Made by a program: the position numbers and the translations under genes
Source: a virus
IMG/VR virus record: IMGVR_UViG_3300008110_000539
Coordinates: 1 to 26,312 of that record
DNA length: 26,312 nt
Strand: one strand, 5' to 3'
Notes under the pieces: model-generated
The model's input: the letters and a program-made list of their open reading frames with translations, nothing else
Databases searched by the model: none
Told to the model about the DNA's origin: nothing
In this document: positions 13,131 through 22,800 of the stretch, piece after piece
How positions within the stretch are numbered: the first letter of the stretch is position 1
Layout of the letters: each line of letters starts with the position of its first letter

Positions 13131-13625
13131 ATGCCTATTGAGAATAAGTACGTTGATTCGCTGGTTGTTGCTGGTAAAAAAACCGGCCCATCATTTGCAG
13201 GTGCAGGTGAGCGCGAGCTTACCATGATTGCTATTTTTGAGGTAGCGGCTGCTGATGATGACGGTTCTGTTTACCGCGTATTTAAAGACGTGCCTTCAAG
13301 TCTGATTCCGACCGAAATCAGCATTGCTTGCGATGCTATTACGGGCGGCACGGACTATGAACTTGGCCTGTATCGCACCAATCTTGGCGCGGTAATTAGC
13401 AAGGGCGTGTTCATGACCGGGCAAACGCTGGCAACGGCGCTTACCCGTGCGACTGGTCACCAGCTTGGTTTGGCTGCGGTTGATATTGCTAACGTGAAAA
13501 GCACGCTGGCACAACTCTCTGCCCAAACTACGCCTGATATAGCCTACGATATTGCTGTAACCGCTGATACTGTCGGCACTGCTGCTGGCACTGTTACGGT
13601 TATTGCTAAATTCGTTCAAGGCTAA
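13131..13625 (+). CDS. Probable capsid accessory (decoration/cement) protein, 164 aa
   Basis: Start with TAAGGAG just upstream (13117-13123) and only 14 nt after the capsid stop. The product MPIENKYVDSLVVAGKKTG has a beta-rich body (MIAIFEVAAADDDGSVYRVFKDV, AITGGTDYELGLYRTN, IAYDIAVTADTVGTAAGTVTVIAKF) without catalytic motifs. In BPP-1-like podoviruses a gene of this size follows the coat gene (Bbp16 position). Head decoration or stabilisation is the likely role, inferred from place and fold pattern. Confidence 0.65.
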   Translation: MPIENKYVDSLVVAGKKTGPSFAGAGERELTMIAIFEVAAADDDGSVYRVFKDVPSSLIPTEISIACDAITGGTDYELGLYRTNLGAVISKGVFMTGQTLATALTRATGHQLGLAAVDIANVKSTLAQLSAQTTPDIAYDIAVTADTVGTAAGTVTVIAKFVQG

Positions 13626-13631
13626 ACGAAA

Positions 13632-13663
13632 GGGAGGGTAGGGTTCCACCGCCCTATCCTCCC
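13632..13663 (+). terminator. GC-rich hairpin closing the capsid module
   Basis: GGGAGGGTAGGG (13632-13643) pairs with CCCTATCCTCCC (13652-13663), 12 bp with one G-T wobble and an 8-nt loop. It is strong enough to halt polymerase or block 3' exonucleases, but the following bases are GACTGCC rather than a T tract. Partial termination or mRNA stabilisation is more likely than full termination. Confidence 0.65.
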
Positions 13664-13682
13664 GACTGCCTAGAAGGGTTTT

Positions 13683-14315
13683 ATGTCTGTCACGTCATCA
13701 ACTGATATTGGCAATCTTGCCCTTGACCTTCTTACCGCTGGCACGGTTTTGGATATTGAAAATCCACAAGATGCCACAGAATCACTTTTGAATCGCTGGT
13801 ATGATGTAACACGCCGCAAGTTATTGCGTGAACATCCGTGGAATTTTGCCAGCAAACGCGCCATTCTTGCAGCTTCATCTGAAGATCCTGCATTTGGGTA
13901 TGAATCGCAATTTCTTTTGCCTACTGATTTTGTACGCCTTAATTCCATTGTGGATGCGGAAGGTTTCGTAATAGGAAACGAAAGCTACGAAATAGAAAAT
14001 GGCTATATTCTGTATAGCGCAGAAGCAGGGCAACTTCGCATAAAATACGTTTATGACGTAACAAACGTTTCTAAATTCGACCCTTTATTTGTTGATTTGC
14101 TGGCTATTGATTTAGCAATGGCGATTGCTTTTAAGGTAACTTCAAGCAATACCGATGTTTCCAGATTGGTGGAATTGCGTAAACAACGCGCGGCTATGAG
14201 CAAGGCAATCGACGGGCAAGAAAGGCCACCAACGCGCAGGCAGGTAAGCAGAGCGCGCACGGCTCGACTTACAAACACCATTGCCAACTCGCACCGCGTG
14301 ATATTTGATGACTAA
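13683..14315 (+). CDS. Tail tubular protein A (T7 gp11-like)
   Basis: 210 aa, close to T7 gp11 (196 aa). It forms the adaptor ring between portal and tail nozzle. Family landmarks are TDIGNLALDLL at the N-terminus, LNRWYDVTRRKLLREHPWNFASKR at about 36-59, then FLLPTDFVRLNSIV and LRIKYVYDVTNVSKFDPLFVDLLAIDLAMAIAFKVT. The last of these is the conserved helix core. The C-terminal ~35 residues are basic (PPTRRQVSRARTARL). AGAAGGG (13672-13678) is the ribosome-binding site. It overlaps the next gene by 8 nt (ATGACTAA). Confidence 0.9.
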   Translation: MSVTSSTDIGNLALDLLTAGTVLDIENPQDATESLLNRWYDVTRRKLLREHPWNFASKRAILAASSEDPAFGYESQFLLPTDFVRLNSIVDAEGFVIGNESYEIENGYILYSAEAGQLRIKYVYDVTNVSKFDPLFVDLLAIDLAMAIAFKVTSSNTDVSRLVELRKQRAAMSKAIDGQERPPTRRQVSRARTARLTNTIANSHRVIFDD

Positions 14316-16656
14316 CGTCAACACATCTTATCCTGATTTTTCATACGGTGAAATCAGCCCGCGAATTTATGGGCGATTTGATATTGCTGCCTATTACAAA
14401 TCAGGCCGCAGGGTTAGGAATTTTATCACCGAGGAAGTAGGCGGGGCGAAGTTTCGCACTGGGTCATACTTTGTCGCGCAAACAAAAAGCAATGCTAAGG
14501 CGTTTCTTTATCCGTTTGTGTTCACTGATTCAGTGGCGTTTATTATGGAGTTTACGCCTACAAAAATACGCTTTTTCCGTGATGATGGGATTGTGGAATC
14601 TACGCCCGGCGTAGCGGTAGAAGTCACCACGCCTTATGCGGCTGGCGATTTACAGCAGTTAAAATTCGCGCAGGATAATGATATTCTTTACATTACGCAT
14701 CCTTCGCACCCACCGCAAAAACTTACCTACACAAGCCCTACAAGCTGGGCGCTTACGGCTCACGCGCCTGTTAGGAAAACCCGTCAACCCGGCGTGCTTA
14801 TCAGCGCCATTTCCTTGGCTAATCCGTGCGTGATTACCTACACAGGCGGCGATGTATTTACCAACGGCGATACAGTGTTTATCGAAAATGCAGCAGGCAC
14901 TTCGCAATTAAACGGCAGAGAATTTACGATTGCTGGTGTCAATGCTGGCGCTAACACTTTCCAGCTATCGGGCGAGGATGCTTCTGGCTATACGGCTTAC
15001 ACTGGCGGGGGTTTGATTCGCCGGATTGCTTCGGCGGCGGCTCCGTTTTTGTCGTCTGGCAACTACCCTGCGGCTGTTGGATTTTATGAGCAGCGCCTTG
15101 TATATGGCGGCTCTAACAACGACCCAAACAAGCTATGGTTTTCTAAATCAGGCGAGCAAGACGATTTCAGCTTGCAGCAAGGCACAATATCAGAGGCGGA
15201 TGACGGCATTGAATATGTAATTTATGGCAATGCGGCAAAAATTAACTGGCTACGGGGGACTGAAAAGTTCCTTGGGGTTGGCGCTCTAAACGACGTGCTG
15301 CAAGTAACCGGAGGTCTTGATAATGTGGTCACGACAACAAGCATTTCTATTCGCCCTTCTAATAGCTTTGGCGCTGCAGATATGATGCCTATTGGCAGGG
15401 GAAGCCAAATATTTTATGTGCAGGCCAATCGCTTAACAATCCGTTCATTTGAATATGATTTTGAGCGTGATGGATATGTTCCCGTAGATAGAAATACCCT
15501 AGCCGACCATATTACTGAAACCGGATTAACGCAGATAGATTTTCAAGAAGGGCGGCCTAATATCGTATGGGCCACCCGGAATGATGGCAAGCTGCTTGGC
15601 ATGACCTTGGAAGAGCAGGAATCGGTTAATGGCTGGCATGTACATGATACTGATGGCGAAGTGGTTTCTGTTTCATCTTTGCCGCGTTCTGGCGAATATG
15701 ACCAGATATGGATATGCGTAAAACGGATTATTGACGGGACTACTCGCTACTATATTGAGTATCTGACAGACGAAACGACATTTATCCGCCGGGAAGATTA
15801 CATTTTAAGCGATACAGAATCGGACGATAACGCGCTTTATAGGAACATGCTTTATGAATCGCAGCGCCAATATATCCATTTGGATAGCGCATTATCATAT
15901 TATGGCGACCAGATAGGACTTAGCGCCGGGGCGACTCTTACGCCTTCAGCAGTAAGTGGAAGCTCTGTGACGTTTACCGCTTCGGCTGCGGTTTTTAGTG
16001 CTGGCATGGTAGGCAGGCAATTACAGCGAAAAAGCATTACTGGGGCAGAATATGGAGTTGCACAAATAACTGGCTATACAAGTGCAACTGTAGTAACCTG
16101 CAACATACTGGAATCATTCAATTCTACTTCGGCAATACCGGCAGGGCAATGGTATCTTACCACAGATGAGTTGACTGATATAGACCACCTTGAAGGCAAA
16201 ACGATTTCCGTGGTAACGGACGGCGGGCAACATCCGCAAGTTACGGTGGATGCGGGAGAAATAACGCTGCAAAGGCAAAGCGCCGTTGTGCATGTTGGGT
16301 TGCCATATATCGGCTACCTTGAAACAAATGAACTTGAAGGCGGTGGCACAAATGGCACGGCGCAGACAAAGCGCAAAAGCCTGTTTGCGGTTGGTTTTCG
16401 GTTTCTTGATACGCTCTATGCCAAGTTTGGAACAAGCTATTACAACCTTAAACAGATTGAAATACGCACTGCTGCTATGCGTATGGACAGGCCGCCTGAG
16501 CTGTTTACGGGTGATACTTATGAAAATATCGGAAATCAGCCTAACGACCAGCGCGATGGTGGCTGGTCACGCAGCAAGCGAGCTATTATTTGCCAAGACC
16601 AGCCTTTTCCGTGTAAAGTGCAGTTAGTCATTCCTTACTTTTCGGTGAGTAACTGA
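14308..16656 (+). CDS. Tail tubular protein B / nozzle (T7 gp12-like)
   Basis: 782 aa, near T7 gp12 (794 aa). ATG 14308 is taken rather than the in-frame TTG just before it. The N-terminal NVNTSYPDFSYGEISPRIYGRFDIAAYYKSGRRVRNF is the usual opening of this family: the protein inserts the 'FS.GE.SP...GR.D...Y..G...' motif. The remainder is beta-propeller-like, with repeated hydrophobic strands such as DNDILYITHPSHPPQKL, AVGFYEQRLVYGGSNNDPNKLWFSKSGEQDDF, and EKFLGVGALNDVLQVTGGLD. It builds the hexameric nozzle through which DNA passes. Next to TubA, as in all T7-type tails. Confidence 0.9.
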   Translation: MTNVNTSYPDFSYGEISPRIYGRFDIAAYYKSGRRVRNFITEEVGGAKFRTGSYFVAQTKSNAKAFLYPFVFTDSVAFIMEFTPTKIRFFRDDGIVESTPGVAVEVTTPYAAGDLQQLKFAQDNDILYITHPSHPPQKLTYTSPTSWALTAHAPVRKTRQPGVLISAISLANPCVITYTGGDVFTNGDTVFIENAAGTSQLNGREFTIAGVNAGANTFQLSGEDASGYTAYTGGGLIRRIASAAAPFLSSGNYPAAVGFYEQRLVYGGSNNDPNKLWFSKSGEQDDFSLQQGTISEADDGIEYVIYGNAAKINWLRGTEKFLGVGALNDVLQVTGGLDNVVTTTSISIRPSNSFGAADMMPIGRGSQIFYVQANRLTIRSFEYDFERDGYVPVDRNTLADHITETGLTQIDFQEGRPNIVWATRNDGKLLGMTLEEQESVNGWHVHDTDGEVVSVSSLPRSGEYDQIWICVKRIIDGTTRYYIEYLTDETTFIRREDYILSDTESDDNALYRNMLYESQRQYIHLDSALSYYGDQIGLSAGATLTPSAVSGSSVTFTASAAVFSAGMVGRQLQRKSITGAEYGVAQITGYTSATVVTCNILESFNSTSAIPAGQWYLTTDELTDIDHLEGKTISVVTDGGQHPQVTVDAGEITLQRQSAVVHVGLPYIGYLETNELEGGGTNGTAQTKRKSLFAVGFRFLDTLYAKFGTSYYNLKQIEIRTAAMRMDRPPELFTGDTYENIGNQPNDQRDGGWSRSKRAIICQDQPFPCKVQLVIPYFSVSN

Positions 16657-17036
16657 TGCAAATTAGAAACCACACTTTAGAGGATTATCCCACTTTTTGC
16701 CAGTGGTGGACTGCTTGGGAATGGCCTCCGATACCTTATGAGTTTTTGCCGCAACATAGTATTGTTGTTTATGATGATGTGCCTATTTGCGCGGTTTTTT
16801 TGTATCGCACGGACACGCCTATTTTGTGGGCAGAGAACTATATTTCGTGTAAGATACACCCCAAAAGGGTTGAGGCATTAAAATTATTGATTGATAACAT
16901 TGCGCCGGTAAGCAAGGAATTAGGGGCAAAAGCAGTCATGAGCGCGGTGAATCATCCAGTGCTGGCAAGAAAACTAAAGCAGGCGGGATTTATGACAGGC
17001 GATTCTAACTTAACAAACTACATTCTGGCGGTGTAA
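16656..17036 (+). CDS. GNAT-like protein in the tail cluster, 126 aa
   Basis: It overlaps the nozzle gene by one base (TGATG). The sequence MQIRNHTLEDYPTFCQWWTAWEWPPIPYEFLP, then SIVVYDDVPICAVFLYRTDTPILWAENYISC, gives the N-terminal alpha/beta half of an acetyltransferase-like fold. ALKLLIDNIAPVSKELGAKAVMS and PVLARKLKQAGFMTG give the C-terminal half. The canonical acetyl-CoA loop Q/RxxGxG/A is not visible, so catalysis is doubtful. Similar short proteins sit at this exact place in related podovirus tails. It may be an assembly or modification factor. Confidence 0.6.
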   Translation: MQIRNHTLEDYPTFCQWWTAWEWPPIPYEFLPQHSIVVYDDVPICAVFLYRTDTPILWAENYISCKIHPKRVEALKLLIDNIAPVSKELGAKAVMSAVNHPVLARKLKQAGFMTGDSNLTNYILAV

Positions 17037-17037
17037 A

Positions 17038-17538
17038 ATGGCAGTATCAACGGCAGCACTTTTAGCGGCGCTTCCTTCGGCAGCAACTGTTGGTTCCATA
17101 GCAAGTGGCATAGGCACGGCTGCATCCGTTCTTGGCGGCATACAATCTCTTTCGGGCGGTATTTCTGCAAGCAAAGAGGCTAAAAACCAAGCTAACCTTG
17201 CAACATTTCAAGCTCAGCAACAAGGCGCTGAGGCGGCGCGTATGGCGCAGCGTGAAGCAAGTTTAGTGGCAGAAGAAGCAGAGTCAACGCGCCGCGCGCA
17301 AAAAGTGGCTTATCTCAAATCCGGCGTATCGCTAGAAGGTTCACCGTTGCTGGTTATGGAAGGCACACGCGCGCGCGGTCAGGAAAACGTGGAAGAAGTC
17401 TTACGCGCGGGCGGTGCTGCAACAGGTGCGGCAATTACTGAAGGGCGCATCCGCGCGGCTAATGCAAAAGCTGCAGGGCGTGAGTCATTTATGCAAGGAT
17501 TAACCGGGGCGGCCAGCCTCTTTAAGAGTGCTTTTTAA
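17038..17538 (+). CDS. Internal virion protein, T7 gp14-like
   Basis: 166 aa (T7 gp14 is 196 aa). The first 45 residues are small and hydrophobic (LLAALPSAATVGSIASGIG, then TAASVLGGIQSLSGGISA), suited to inserting into the outer membrane. The remainder is charged helix (AQREASLVAEEAESTRRAQK, EGTRARGQENVEEVL). In T7, gp14 is ejected first and forms the channel across the outer membrane. It is the first of three successive ejection genes and shares one base with the next start. Confidence 0.8.
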   Translation: MAVSTAALLAALPSAATVGSIASGIGTAASVLGGIQSLSGGISASKEAKNQANLATFQAQQQGAEAARMAQREASLVAEEAESTRRAQKVAYLKSGVSLEGSPLLVMEGTRARGQENVEEVLRAGGAATGAAITEGRIRAANAKAAGRESFMQGLTGAASLFKSAF

Positions 17539-19859
17539 TGGCTCAGATTCCACAATATACACGCGGATTGATTAAGCAGCGCGAAGTTGCGCAAGTGTAT
17601 AACCCGCAAGCAATCAGCAATGCTGGGCTGAATTATGGGCAAGCCTTTGCACAGGCCGCAGATTGGGCTGATAAATACGCAGTTGCTGAAGAAACTACGG
17701 CGGTGAATGAGGCTGTCATCCGCAAACAAAAAGAGGATATTGATTTTATTCAGACAAAGCAGACGGAATGGCAGAATAACCCAACTGGGTACGCTAAAGC
17801 AATAGACGCTGAAATGAAAAAGCGTAACGAGCAATACATGACTACCTTGCCAAGCTCACGGGCTAAGGAAGCATTTAAGCAAACAGCGGCACGGATTGAC
17901 TTAGGCACATACGAGCAAGCGGCAAAATGGGAAAAGACTAGGGGGGTTGAGATTATTGCTGGGCGGCTGGATAATAGCTTAAATAATTTGGGGGTTGTAA
18001 GCTATCGCGCTGGCAAAGAAGGCGGTTCATTTGATGATGTAAAACGTAATTTAGAAGCTACGCTGGTGGCCGCTTCGACTGTTGTTGCGCCTGAAAAATT
18101 AGACGAATTGCGTCGCACCAACGAAAAGAAACTTACATTGGATTATCTGACAGGGAAAATTGATTCAGACCCAAATGGAGTTTTGAGAGATTTGGATTCT
18201 AAAAAATATGACGAAATGCTAGGGGCTGATGGATTAGAAAAAGCATATACTTCCGCGATAAGACAAAAGCATGGCAATGCAAAAATGAGATGGGAGTTAC
18301 GTTCTAAAGCAGAAAAATATGCGGTTTTAAGAACGCCATTATCGGTTCGTAACAACAATCCCGGGAACATACGCGGGGCAAACGGAGAATTTATTAAATT
18401 TGATACGCCAGAAGCAGGTCGTCAGGCTATGACTGATGACCTTCGCATTAAGATTACTGGCCGCAGCAAAGCGATGGAAGCTAATTTTGGCAAAGGTTAT
18501 CAGCCGACCCTGCAAAATCTTATCGCTACATGGGCACCAGCCACCGAAAACGATGTAGGCGCGTATGTGGCTAACGTCACAAAAATGACTGGCATCCAAG
18601 CTGGTGATGTGCTGACAGAAACGGATATACCAAAACTGCAAGAAGCAATGACCGCCGTAGAAGGTGGGGCTAAAGCATCTAATTATTTTGCTACTGGCAC
18701 TGAATTTGATGACTTGCCGCAAGAAGAAAAAAATGCCGAATTGCAAAAAATGAATGATTACCGCGAAGCTTTTGTTGCACAAGAAGCTATCGCAGGGAAT
18801 AGTCTTATTGATCCCGCAAGCAAGCCGCAACGTGATGAATTAAACAATTACTATTTGTCAACCGAAGCGGCAACAATGCTATCAAATAATGATGTGAATG
18901 CTTCGATTCATTTATCGCAATTTGCCAAACAGTATGGGGTTATCCCTGAAAGCGCGCAAGGAATTCTTCGCGGCATGATGACAAGCGGTGACGCAGAGCA
19001 AAAGAAATTTGCTTATGGAACTATAGGTGAAATTCAAAAAATTGCCCCGTCTGCTGTTACTATGGCTGGTGGATTTACAGAAAAAGAAATCAAAGACGCA
19101 GCCGTTTTTAACGGATTGATTAGAAGCGGCGCTACTGCAAAGTTTGCGAATGATGCTGTAATGCAGGCATCGCAACCAATGACTGCTGATATTCGCCAGT
19201 TGCGGCAAACGGAAGTTAACTCTTTAGCTTCTGCCTTAAAAGTTTCCACTATTGAATCGGTTTTTGATGAAAGCGCATTGCCATTTACCGCGCCTGATTT
19301 TGCATCTGCTGCACAACGCGATTTAGTGGCTTCGGATTATAAACGTATTTATCGTGAAGCATTTTTGCAATATGGTGATAAACAAATGGCAAAAGATGCC
19401 GCGAATGCAGCCATTAAAACCACTTCAGGAATCACGCGCGTAGGCAGCAGAAAATCTATTATGAAATATCCGCCAGAATTATATTATCGCGTAGATGGCG
19501 TTGATGATTCTGATATGGTGGAATCTTTTAATCAACAAATTAAGAATGATTTAATTTCTCTTGGTTATGATGCAGAAATAAAATTTACATTGCAACCTAC
19601 CGTTAATGCAGAAACAGCGGTAAATAATGGGAGAAAACCTGCATATAATATATGGATTGAAGGCGACAATGGTATTGTGGATTTAGTGCGTGGTGAAGAT
19701 AATCTTCCTGTAGCTTTTGCGTTTGACCAAAAACCATTGCTTGAAATTAAAAATAAACAAAAATCTGATTATAGAAAACGCGCACAATTTAAGCAGCGCA
19801 ACATCGAATTATATGAAGGGCGCAATCCCAAGCGCAGTTTGACGGAAATTGTGCAATGA
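17538..19859 (+). CDS. Internal virion protein, T7 gp15-like, with embedded NNPGNIR domain
   Basis: 773 aa (T7 gp15 is 747 aa). Residues 1-260 and 390-773 are mostly helical, as expected of the ejected periplasmic-tube protein. Between them, residues about 268-378 hold RNNNPGNIRG (271-280), FDTPEAGRQAMTDDL and TLQNLIATWAPATENDVGAY. This is the signature of the NNPGNI-type domain found in many phage virion proteins and linked to peptidoglycan cleavage. In T7 the murein hydrolase is at the N-terminus of gp16, so here it appears moved into gp15. The stop overlaps the gp16-like start by 4 nt. Confidence 0.85.
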   Translation: MAQIPQYTRGLIKQREVAQVYNPQAISNAGLNYGQAFAQAADWADKYAVAEETTAVNEAVIRKQKEDIDFIQTKQTEWQNNPTGYAKAIDAEMKKRNEQYMTTLPSSRAKEAFKQTAARIDLGTYEQAAKWEKTRGVEIIAGRLDNSLNNLGVVSYRAGKEGGSFDDVKRNLEATLVAASTVVAPEKLDELRRTNEKKLTLDYLTGKIDSDPNGVLRDLDSKKYDEMLGADGLEKAYTSAIRQKHGNAKMRWELRSKAEKYAVLRTPLSVRNNNPGNIRGANGEFIKFDTPEAGRQAMTDDLRIKITGRSKAMEANFGKGYQPTLQNLIATWAPATENDVGAYVANVTKMTGIQAGDVLTETDIPKLQEAMTAVEGGAKASNYFATGTEFDDLPQEEKNAELQKMNDYREAFVAQEAIAGNSLIDPASKPQRDELNNYYLSTEAATMLSNNDVNASIHLSQFAKQYGVIPESAQGILRGMMTSGDAEQKKFAYGTIGEIQKIAPSAVTMAGGFTEKEIKDAAVFNGLIRSGATAKFANDAVMQASQPMTADIRQLRQTEVNSLASALKVSTIESVFDESALPFTAPDFASAAQRDLVASDYKRIYREAFLQYGDKQMAKDAANAAIKTTSGITRVGSRKSIMKYPPELYYRVDGVDDSDMVESFNQQIKNDLISLGYDAEIKFTLQPTVNAETAVNNGRKPAYNIWIEGDNGIVDLVRGEDNLPVAFAFDQKPLLEIKNKQKSDYRKRAQFKQRNIELYEGRNPKRSLTEIVQ

Positions 19860-22800
19860 TAGTGCAAGAAGAGCAGTATGGACTGTCAACTGGCCAGCGC
19901 GCAGATATAACTGCACCAATGCCTAAGATTTCCCCTTCGTTCTGGGGTGAAGTAGTACCATCGGCTTTTCGTGCAGAAAATCTTGTATCATCTGCAATTT
20001 CATCACAATTAACTTCTCATCCCGCAGAAATATATGACCCTGATTATGATGCGTTTGCTGACCTTGGTGAATTCGCCGAAACGCGCGAAGCTATGGATTT
20101 AATTGAAGCTAAGAATCCTGAAGAAATGCGCCTGATGAAAGAGGATTTAACGAGGCAACGTGAAGATGAACGTATTATCAATGAGGCTGGTGGACTTGGC
20201 ACTTTGGCTTCTGTAATGGCAGGCATTGCTTCCCCCACTACGCTCATCCCCGGCTTTGTATTATTGAAGGGCGGAAGAAGTGTTGGAATTGTTTCTGGTG
20301 CATTGCGTGGCGCAACAAGTGCCGGAGGCTCAATAGCGATTGATGAAATGTTATTGCAGCAATCTCAGGTTTCCCGTTCTCCTGTTACTTCTGCATTGTC
20401 TGTTGGTGGCGGAGTTATACTTGGCGGGATTCTTGGTAGCGGGGCTGCGGCAATCAGCCGGAAACAATTTTCTGAAACTGCGGTAAAGTTGGAAAATGAT
20501 ATTGTTTCCACACCCGCAATTAATCCAAGCCCTGAGCTAAAAGAATATATGAAAAGCGTCGGCGCGGCTATGGTAGAAAAACCGACTTTGCAAGAACTTA
20601 CCATTTCGGGTAGCGCGGCGCTTAATGTTTCCCGCGCATCGCGTTTTATCAACCCCTTTAACCGCTTAGCTAACAGTCCATTCACGACTTCACGCGAAAC
20701 GCTTTTACGCGGATTTGAAACCACGTTAGAATTTAATTTGCACCGCGACGGCAAGACTTTAGGCGCAGCGGCAGAAACTGAAATCAAGTTATTTGATAAA
20801 TATAACGCTCTTTCGATTATAGCTTACAAAGAAAATTTTAAGGCATTTAAGAAGGTAGAAAACCAATATAATTTAGGACGCAAGTTATCAGGAAAGGAAT
20901 TCAGGGAGCGCCTAAGCCGCGCCTTAAGAAACGGCGATGTTGACCCTGAGATTCGTGAAATTACTCAAGCGGCGCAGCGTTTGCGTGCGGAAGTTTTAGA
21001 GCCAATTAAAAACCAAGCTATTGATGCTAGATTGCTTCCCGAAGACATAAGCCCAGCATTTGCTCAAACCTACCTACACCGCATGTGGGATAGGCAAAAA
21101 TTGCTTTCTTATCGTAACGAAGCGATGGTAATGCTGACAAAATGGGCTGAGGGAAAGGTTGATGGGGAAGTTAAACGCCTTCGCGCTATTATATCCGATG
21201 CAGAAAAACAACTTGGCAAGATTACAGCCACGAAACGCGACAGTTATACCGAAGCATTTAAGAAAATTGAAGATGAGTACAGTGCGGCATCAGCCGCGCA
21301 AAAAGAAATTACCACTCGTCTGGCAAATTTGCGAGAGCAAATAGCAAAGAACAATGCAGCCATAAATAAGCTAAAGGAATCCAAGCAAACCCCAGAGATT
21401 AAAGCAGAAATCAAAACGCTTCGTGATAACAAGCAGAAACTTTCTGCATTAAGGAAAAAGGCCGTTGCCAAGAAAAAATCTAATGCCACACTTAAATCTA
21501 CCATATCCGAGCGCAAGGCCAAGATTGATATGGAATACCGTGAAGCCAGAGTAAAGGCTGTCGCGCCAGATGAAATCCTGCAAAATACTAAGGCGCTAGA
21601 AGAAAGAATCTACAAGACGCGCTTTGAGCTTGACGGCATCCTAGACCCCGATGGCAAAGGATTTAAGCAGGCCGCAGAGCAAACAGCCGATGAAGTTTAT
21701 GCCAAGCTGACTGGCATTGGTTCTGATACCGTGCCGAGTTATATCAGCCCAATTACGCGCGGGCCACTTAAAGAAAAACTGTTGGATATTTCTGACAATG
21801 ATGCGGAAATGTTTCTTAAAAACGATGCCATAGAAGTATTAAATTCATACGTCCATAAAATGGGTTCTGATATTTCTTTAACCCGTGCGTTTGGACGCGC
21901 TGATATGAAAGACCAGCTAGACGCTCTGGATAAGGAATATCAAGAGGCGCTGGGCAAAACAAAAACTCCAGCCGAGCGCCGCAAGCTAGAGAAAAAATGG
22001 AAAAGTGACAAATCGGATTTAGAGGCAATGCGTGATTTGCTGCGTGGTCATTTTAACAAGCACGACCCAGATAGCCTTATTGCACAAGGCGGCATTGCGT
22101 TGCGTGATATAACTTACATGACAAGCCTTGGCGGTGTGACGTTAGCCTCTATCCCTGATATTGCGCGGCATACTATGGTGCATGGTATTCAAAGAAGTTT
22201 TGGTGATTTGTTAGATAATATCAATCTTGCGCCAGAACTTAAAAAAATGCGTATTGAAGATTTGAAGGAAGCTGGATTTTTAACTGAACGTGTACTTGCT
22301 TCGCGGCTAATGACGCTTGCTGATATTAATGATCCTTTTGCACGCGGCACTATGCTCACTCGCTTTACTGGTTCCGCATCACAGGGCTTCAGCAAACTAA
22401 CGCTTATTAACCATTGGAATGATTTGCAAAAAGCCATAGCTGCAACACTTACGCAAAATCGTATTTTACGTAGCGTAACATCTGAAACCTTAAATAAAAA
22501 AGATATAGCTTATCTGCGTTTTCTTGGCATTGACGAAGCTACACAAAAAATTATTTCACAGCAATATGCAAAACATGGCGCAAAAGATGGTAAAGCATTT
22601 GTGGCAGGGTTAAAAAATTGGGATGATACTCCGTCTGTAAGAAACGCCGAATTAGCATTCAAGGCTGCTTTACGCAAAGAAGCGGATACGGCAGTTGTCA
22701 CAAAAGGCGTGGCTGATGCGCCAATTATATCCAACACTCCAATCGGTAAATTGCTTTTTCAATTTACGGGTTTTTTGTTTGGTTCGCATCAACGTACTAT

